DNA of 5,684 nucleotides from Micrococcales bacterium. Lineage in GTDB: Bacteria > Actinomycetota > Actinomycetes > Actinomycetales > Microbacteriaceae. The position numbers and the translations under genes were made by a program. Positions 3,990 to 5,684 of this stretch are shown here, in pieces. The stretch's first letter is position 1. Each line of letters starts with the position of its first letter. The stretch is from the NCBI GenBank assembly GCA_947448975.1, contig CANFPR010000060.1:1-5684 (forward strand). Reading direction: 5' to 3'. The notes under the pieces are model-generated. The model made no database searches and had not been told where the DNA came from. It saw nothing but the letters and a program-made list of their open reading frames with translations.

Positions 3990-5315
3990 TTAAGGCTCGA
4001 GGCGGTTAGGGCCGCGGAACAGGTAGCCAACTTCACGAATGTTCGGCTGGTGAAGCAGCAGCATGATGACGCGCAAAAGACCCATACCGAAACCGCCGTG
4101 AGCTGGAGCCCCGAAGCGGAAGAAGTCGATGTAGCTCTGAAGGCCCTCAGGCTCTAGACCCTTCGACTTGATCTGCTCGATGAGCACATCAACGCGGTGT
4201 TCGCGCTGAGCGCCGGTGGTAATTTCGGTGCCGCGCCAGATGAGGTCGTAAGAGTTGGTGAGCGCATCGTTGTCGGCGTGACGCATGTGATAGAACGGGC
4301 GCACTGTCGATGGGTAGTCGGTTAGAAAGACGAACTCGTGACCAAACTTCTCAAAGACGTGAGCCGCAATCTGGCGCTCGCCCTCTGGGTCCATGTCGCC
4401 GCCGCGCTGAATCTGGTGACCGCGCTCGGCAACGATGTCGATTGCGTCGGCAAGGGTGATACGCGGAAACGGCACGCTCGGCACCACAACATCGACGTCG
4501 AATAGACGCTTGATGTCGTCGCCGTGCTTTTCTTTCACTGCGGTGAGTGCGCGAACCAGCAACTGCTCCTGAATCGCCATGATGTCGAGGTGCGAGTCGA
4601 TCCATGAAACTTCGATGTCAACCGAAACAAACTCGGTGGCGTGACGCGAAGTGAACGAAGGGTCGGCGCGAAAAACTGGCCCGATTTCGAAGATGCTGCC
4701 GAAGCCGGCCATCATCGCCATCTGCTTGTAGAACTGTGGGCTCTGAGCTAGGTAGGCGTGACCATCGAAGTATTCGAGCTTGAACAGTTCGGCGTTTGAC
4801 TCCGAAGGCGAAGCCATGAGCTTTGGCGAGTGAATCTCGCGGAAGTTGTTTTCGTTCCAGTATTCGCGCCAGGCGTGCTCGATAGTGGTTTGAATCTGAA
4901 AGACCAGGTTCATCTCGGTACGGCGAAGGTCGAGGAATCTCCAGTCGAGACGCTTGTCGATCGAGGTGTCGTCGGCAATCGGGCTAACCGGCTCGGCGAG
5001 GGTGACGATTTCGAGTTCGTCGAGCTGAACCTCGAGGCCACCGAGCTTCACGCGCTCGTCGTGAACCAGGCGACCGGTAATCCAAACGAACGAACCGTTG
5101 GTGAGGGTAGAAACCTTGGCGGCTAGGGCGTCGTCTTCTACCGGCTGCTCATCAACCACTGGGCGAGGGTAGGTAACCTGAACGTCGCCCGACTCGTCGC
5201 GCAGAATGATGAACTGGATGCGCTTCTGATCGCGCAGTTTCTCAACCCAACCACCTAGAAGTACTGGGCCGTCCTCGCGGGCTGCGAGGTCTTTGACGAG
5301 CGTGCGTTCGCGCAT
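3990..5315 (-). CDS. aspS: Aspartyl-tRNA synthetase, archaeal-type, likely non-discriminating
   Basis: A 441-residue class IIb synthetase that charges tRNA-Asp, and perhaps tRNA-Asn, with aspartate in the cytoplasm. An N-terminal OB-fold anticodon domain (about 1-105, with GGWVEKLRDQKRIQFIILRD) precedes the catalytic core. In the core, motif 1 is NFREIHSPKL (157-166), the substrate loop is AQSPQFYKQ (190-198), and motif 2 is FRADPSFTSRHATEF (215-229, Arg216, Arg224). YPSTVRPFY lies at 334-342 and motif 3 is HGGFGMGLLR (406-415, Arg415). It lacks the roughly 150-residue GAD insertion of the usual bacterial enzyme (about 590 residues), so it is the short archaeal/AspRS2 type. If it is non-discriminating, Asp-tRNA-Asn would be converted by GatCAB, which is not in this window. 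The ATG at 5315 has AAGGA 4 nt upstream (5320-5324). The TipAS gene follows, probably in the same operon. Confidence 0.93.
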   Translation of the reverse strand: MRERTLVKDLAAREDGPVLLGGWVEKLRDQKRIQFIILRDESGDVQVTYPRPVVDEQPVEDDALAAKVSTLTNGSFVWITGRLVHDERVKLGGLEVQLDELEIVTLAEPVSPIADDTSIDKRLDWRFLDLRRTEMNLVFQIQTTIEHAWREYWNENNFREIHSPKLMASPSESNAELFKLEYFDGHAYLAQSPQFYKQMAMMAGFGSIFEIGPVFRADPSFTSRHATEFVSVDIEVSWIDSHLDIMAIQEQLLVRALTAVKEKHGDDIKRLFDVDVVVPSVPFPRITLADAIDIVAERGHQIQRGGDMDPEGERQIAAHVFEKFGHEFVFLTDYPSTVRPFYHMRHADNDALTNSYDLIWRGTEITTGAQREHRVDVLIEQIKSKGLEPEGLQSYIDFFRFGAPAHGGFGMGLLRVIMLLLHQPNIREVGYLFRGPNRLEP

Positions 5316-5332
5316 GACATCCTTGCTTTCGT

Positions 5333-5368
5333 GGCGGCTGTAAGTGCGCTGGGAGAGCGCCGACCGCC
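5333..5368 (-). other. Structured 5' leader of aspS mRNA
   Basis: In the minus-strand transcript an outer stem GGCGG/CCGCC (5364-5368 with 5333-5337) encloses an inner hairpin GCGCT-CTCCC-AGCGC (5356-5360, 5346-5350). The fold ends about 9 nt before the AAGGA site. It could limit translation or simply be GC-rich chance pairing. No T-box sequence and no U-tract is present, so a T-box or terminator is not supported. Confidence 0.3.
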
Positions 5369-5378
5369 TTCTGCCTCA

Positions 5379-5384
5379 AGTTTA
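5379..5384 (-). promoter_or_regulatory. Possible -10 element for aspS
   Basis: TAAACT on the minus strand fits TANNNT and would give a leader of about 57 nt. TACCTT (5388-5393) is a weaker alternative. The element lies close to the divergent phosphatase promoter, so the two share an 88-bp intergenic gap. Confidence 0.35.
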
Positions 5385-5391
5385 GCGAAGG

Positions 5392-5397
5392 TAGAAT
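5392..5397 (+). promoter_or_regulatory. -10 element for leaderless phosphatase gene
   Basis: TAGAAT, then GAACTC, then the ATG at 5404. This is the same 6-nt spacing as at the SOUL, HAD and glutaredoxin genes. No ribosome site precedes the ATG, so a leaderless mRNA is expected. Confidence 0.55.
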
Positions 5398-5403
5398 GAA
5401 CTC

Positions 5404-5684
5404 ATGCCCGCCAGCCGCATCCACCTCATTCGCCACGGCGAGGTGCACAACCCCGATGGCGTTCTCTATGGCAGGCTTCCGCACTTCGCACTGAGCGAGT
5501 CTGGGCACAAGATGGCCGCGGCCGCAGCTAAAGAATTGGTTGCTTCGAAGGCGAAAATCAAACACGTTTACACGTCACCGCTGTTGCGCACTCGCGAATC
5601 ATCCGAGCCAATCACCGATGCATTCGGTTTGGAGCCTTCGGTAGACGACCGCCTGATCGAGCCGTACAACATCTTTGAAGGCAA
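5404..5684 (+). CDS. Histidine phosphatase (phosphoglycerate mutase-like), partial
   Basis: The first 93 codons of a gene that runs off the right edge. IHLIRHGEVHNPDGVLYGR contains the RHGE signature, with His11 as the residue that takes the phosphate. LPHFALSESG and VYTSPLLRTRESSEPI (about 55-70, Arg62) follow, as in the histidine phosphatase superfamily. The family includes phosphoglycerate mutases and many broad phosphatases; the form HNPDGVLYGRLP fits the actinobacterial phosphatases that sit before tlpA/resA and ccdA cytochrome c biogenesis genes better than a glycolytic mutase. That placement is family knowledge and cannot be seen here. The ATG is 6 nt from a -10 hexamer and appears leaderless. 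The gene is divergent from aspS. Confidence 0.87.
   Translation, partial: MPASRIHLIRHGEVHNPDGVLYGRLPHFALSESGHKMAAAAAKELVASKAKIKHVYTSPLLRTRESSEPITDAFGLEPSVDDRLIEPYNIFEG

Noticed and set aside
5316..5390. T-box riboswitch before aspS
   Set aside because: The leader is too short, and there is no T-box consensus, specifier loop or terminator/antiterminator pair.
5242..5565. Minus-strand 107-codon open frame spanning the aspS/phosphatase gap
   Set aside because: It overlaps the aspS start in another frame and is antisense to the RHGE-containing phosphatase; the product is a His/Arg-rich shadow.
1..5684. CRISPR array, insertion sequence or integrase site
   Set aside because: No regularly spaced repeats, no transposase-like frame, and no terminal inverted repeats or target duplications were seen on either strand, including around vapBC.

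Overview
The window looks like chromosome from an actinobacterium with a compact genome and moderate GC. A Microbacteriaceae-type organism, such as a small freshwater member, is my best guess. The support is the 32-residue, almost entirely basic bS22-type ribosomal protein, the short archaeal-type aspartyl-tRNA synthetase, the very short intergenic gaps, and several starts that look leaderless (a TANNNT hexamer, exactly 6 nt, then RTG). The assignment to a group is inference from gene content only. There is no gene-free stretch above 300 bases.

Layout from left to right. Positions 1-823 (minus) hold an aquaporin-type channel followed by the start of a thioredoxin/mycothiol-type arsenate reductase, which runs off the left edge. 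This is an arsenic detoxification pair and resembles a split version of the channel-reductase fusions known from some actinobacteria. Positions 896-1408 (minus) encode a SOUL-family haem-binding protein. Positions 1529-1627 (plus) encode bS22, which was too short for routine ORF calling. A strong two-way terminator at about 1678-1710 separates it from the convergent HAD-IB phosphatase gene (1724-2494, minus). That gene and the plus-strand glutaredoxin-like gene (2535-2831) start only 40 bp apart from overlapping divergent promoters.

Positions 2922-3622 (plus) hold a VapBC-type toxin-antitoxin pair with its own promoter and a tandem 10-bp repeat. Its toxin gene overlaps, stop codon to stop codon, with a convergent stand-alone TipAS-domain gene (3619-3966, minus). 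That gene lies just downstream of aspS (3990-5315, minus) and is probably in the same operon. Divergent from aspS, a histidine-phosphatase gene starts at 5404 and is cut by the right edge.

How they fit together: the bS22, HAD-IB phosphatase, glutaredoxin and histidine phosphatase genes are, from family knowledge, typical neighbours of the haem and cytochrome c biogenesis region in actinobacteria, and the SOUL protein fits that theme. Here no hem gene is visible. The place after glutaredoxin is occupied by the toxin-antitoxin pair and the aspS-TipAS unit. The most distinctive signals are the repeated leaderless promoter geometry at four genes, the split arsenic channel/reductase pair, and the tiny shared HAD/glutaredoxin promoter.
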